Source of the DNA: Lachnospiraceae bacterium
GTDB taxonomy: Bacteria > Bacillota > Clostridia > Lachnospirales > Lachnospiraceae
Length of the DNA stretch: 22,232 nt
Assembly (NCBI GenBank): GCA_015258095.1
Contig: JABZIV010000033.1
Location: 1 to 22,232 of the forward strand
Direction: 5' to 3'
In this document: positions 21,470 to 22,232 of the stretch, piece by piece
Layout: the number at the start of each line of letters is the position of its first letter
How positions within the stretch are numbered: the stretch's first letter is position 1
Translations under genes and position numbers: made by a program
Notes under the pieces: model-generated
The model's database searches: none
What the model was told of the DNA's origin: nothing
Seen by the model: only the letters and a program-made list of their open reading frames with translations

Positions 21470-22232
21470 CTACAAGCTTAAGCCTTTTAAAAGCTTCAAA
21501 AAATCCTCCGGATAGTCCGCTTGAAATTCCATATATTTTCCGCTCCTCGGGTGAACGAAGCCGAGAACCATGGCGTGTAATGCCTGGCCCTGTATAGCAT
21601 AAGGATTCTTCTTCGGCCCATATAGCGGATCCCCCAGTAAGGGATGCCCTATACTTTTCATGTGTACGCGAATCTGATGCGTTCTTCCGGTTTCCAAGCG
21701 GCATTCTACAAGACTGGCATCCCGTAGATTCTCAAGAACCCGAAAGTGCGTAATTGCCTCTTTTCCATGTACCCTATTGATAGCCTGCTGTTTTCGATTT
21801 TTCTCATCCCGCCCTATGGGCGCATCAATCGTTCCTTCCGCTTCTTTAAAATGGCCTTTACATATCGCATGATACCGTCTTGTAATACTGTGTTCCTGAA
21901 GCTGCTTGGCCAGTGCTTTATGACTAAAGTCATTTTTACAAACCAAAAGCAAGCCGGAGGTATCTTTATCGATGCGATGTACAATCCCGGGCCGGTAAAC
22001 ACCGTTAATGGAAGAAAGGGAATCTCCCGCATAGGCCAGTACCGCATTTACAAGCGTACCCGAAAAATGTCCCGGTGCGGGATGCACCACCATTCCGCGA
22101 GGTTTATCAATAACAAGAAGATCGTCGTCCTCATAAACGACAGAAAGCGGAATCTCTTCCGCCTGGATATCCAAGGGTTCCGCCTCCTTCTCCGTTAAAT
22201 GGATCCTGTCCCCGCTTTTCAGTTTGATTGAT
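21470..22232 (-). CDS. rluD: RluA/RluD-family pseudouridine synthase, 5'-truncated by window edge
   Basis: Converts uridines in 23S rRNA to pseudouridine; by family it is RluD-like. The frame is open to the window end, so the N-terminal S4 RNA-binding domain is mostly missing; the visible KLKSGDRIHL is the end of that domain. Then come IPLSVVYEDDDLLVIDKPRG, MVVHPAPGH, the catalytic-Asp motif GIVHRIDKDTSGL, RYHAICKGH and LETGRTHQIRVH, ending in GDPLYGPKK. A TTG at 22174 is not the start, since homology continues upstream. The usual upstream partner is lspA, outside this window. The exact target uridines cannot be assigned from sequence. Confidence 0.93.
   Translation of the reverse strand, partial: SIKLKSGDRIHLTEKEAEPLDIQAEEIPLSVVYEDDDLLVIDKPRGMVVHPAPGHFSGTLVNAVLAYAGDSLSSINGVYRPGIVHRIDKDTSGLLLVCKNDFSHKALAKQLQEHSITRRYHAICKGHFKEAEGTIDAPIGRDEKNRKQQAINRVHGKEAITHFRVLENLRDASLVECRLETGRTHQIRVHMKSIGHPLLGDPLYGPKKNPYAIQGQALHAMVLGFVHPRSGKYMEFQADYPEDFLKLLKGLSL

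Noticed and set aside
1..22232. tRNA, rRNA, SRP RNA or other structured RNA genes
   Set aside because: GTTCGA-type T-loop words and other hallmarks appeared only inside clear protein genes with no cloverleaf around them, and the intergenic gaps are too small for most of these RNAs.

Overview
The window looks like a stretch of core chromosome from an anaerobic Firmicute of the class Clostridia, most likely Lachnospiraceae. This rests on gene order and protein style: ylxM-ffh-rpsP-khpA-rimM-trmD-rplS-lepB-rbgA-rnhB-yraN, rplU-rpmA-obg-yhbY-nadD-yqeK-rsfS, RecU, and a LexA with a Gram-positive GAAC-N4-GTTC operator. No species can be named from sequence alone. Nearly all of it is coding and no gene-free stretch reaches 300 bases. 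I saw no rRNA, tRNA, CRISPR array, insertion sequence or prophage.

Left half, + strand (1-12462). The first block concerns protein targeting and ribosome production: a 5'-truncated ylxM, ffh, rpsP, khpA, rimM, trmD and rplS. It carries built-in control points: two stacked hairpins with a U-tract just before rimM, a separate promoter before rplS, and a strong terminator after rplS. Next come lepB, rbgA, rnhB and yraN, tightly packed, then trpS and recU (overlapping), then the potassium uptake pair trkA-trkH (overlapping) closed by a large hairpin. Five degenerate 20-base tandem repeats fill the gap before trkA. A chromosomal Xer-type tyrosine recombinase ends this half.

Right half, - strand (22232-12519). 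Reading in the direction of transcription: a 5'-truncated rluD-type pseudouridine synthase; a secreted NlpC/P60 protein with a long Glu/Lys-rich linker; rplU-rpmA with its own promoter and terminator; obg-yhbY-nadD-yqeK joined by 4-base overlaps or short gaps; rsfS; a POT-family transporter with a degenerate proton-coupling motif; and lexA followed, one base after its stop, by an unrecognised 133-residue protein with a probable C-terminal helix-turn-helix. The two halves converge near 12490.

The most interesting departures from the usual pattern are: (1) L27 lacks the N-terminal extension typical of Firmicutes, and the prp (ysxB) protease gene that normally lies between rplU and rpmA is absent; (2) the small protein translationally coupled to lexA is probably SOS-controlled; (3) the phased 20-base repeat array before trkAH; (4) the POT transporter has lost the ExxER motif; (5) the Obg G4 motif reads NKIE instead of NKxD; (6) the attenuator-like structure splits the trmD operon. 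I did not find a clear new defence system or mobile element.
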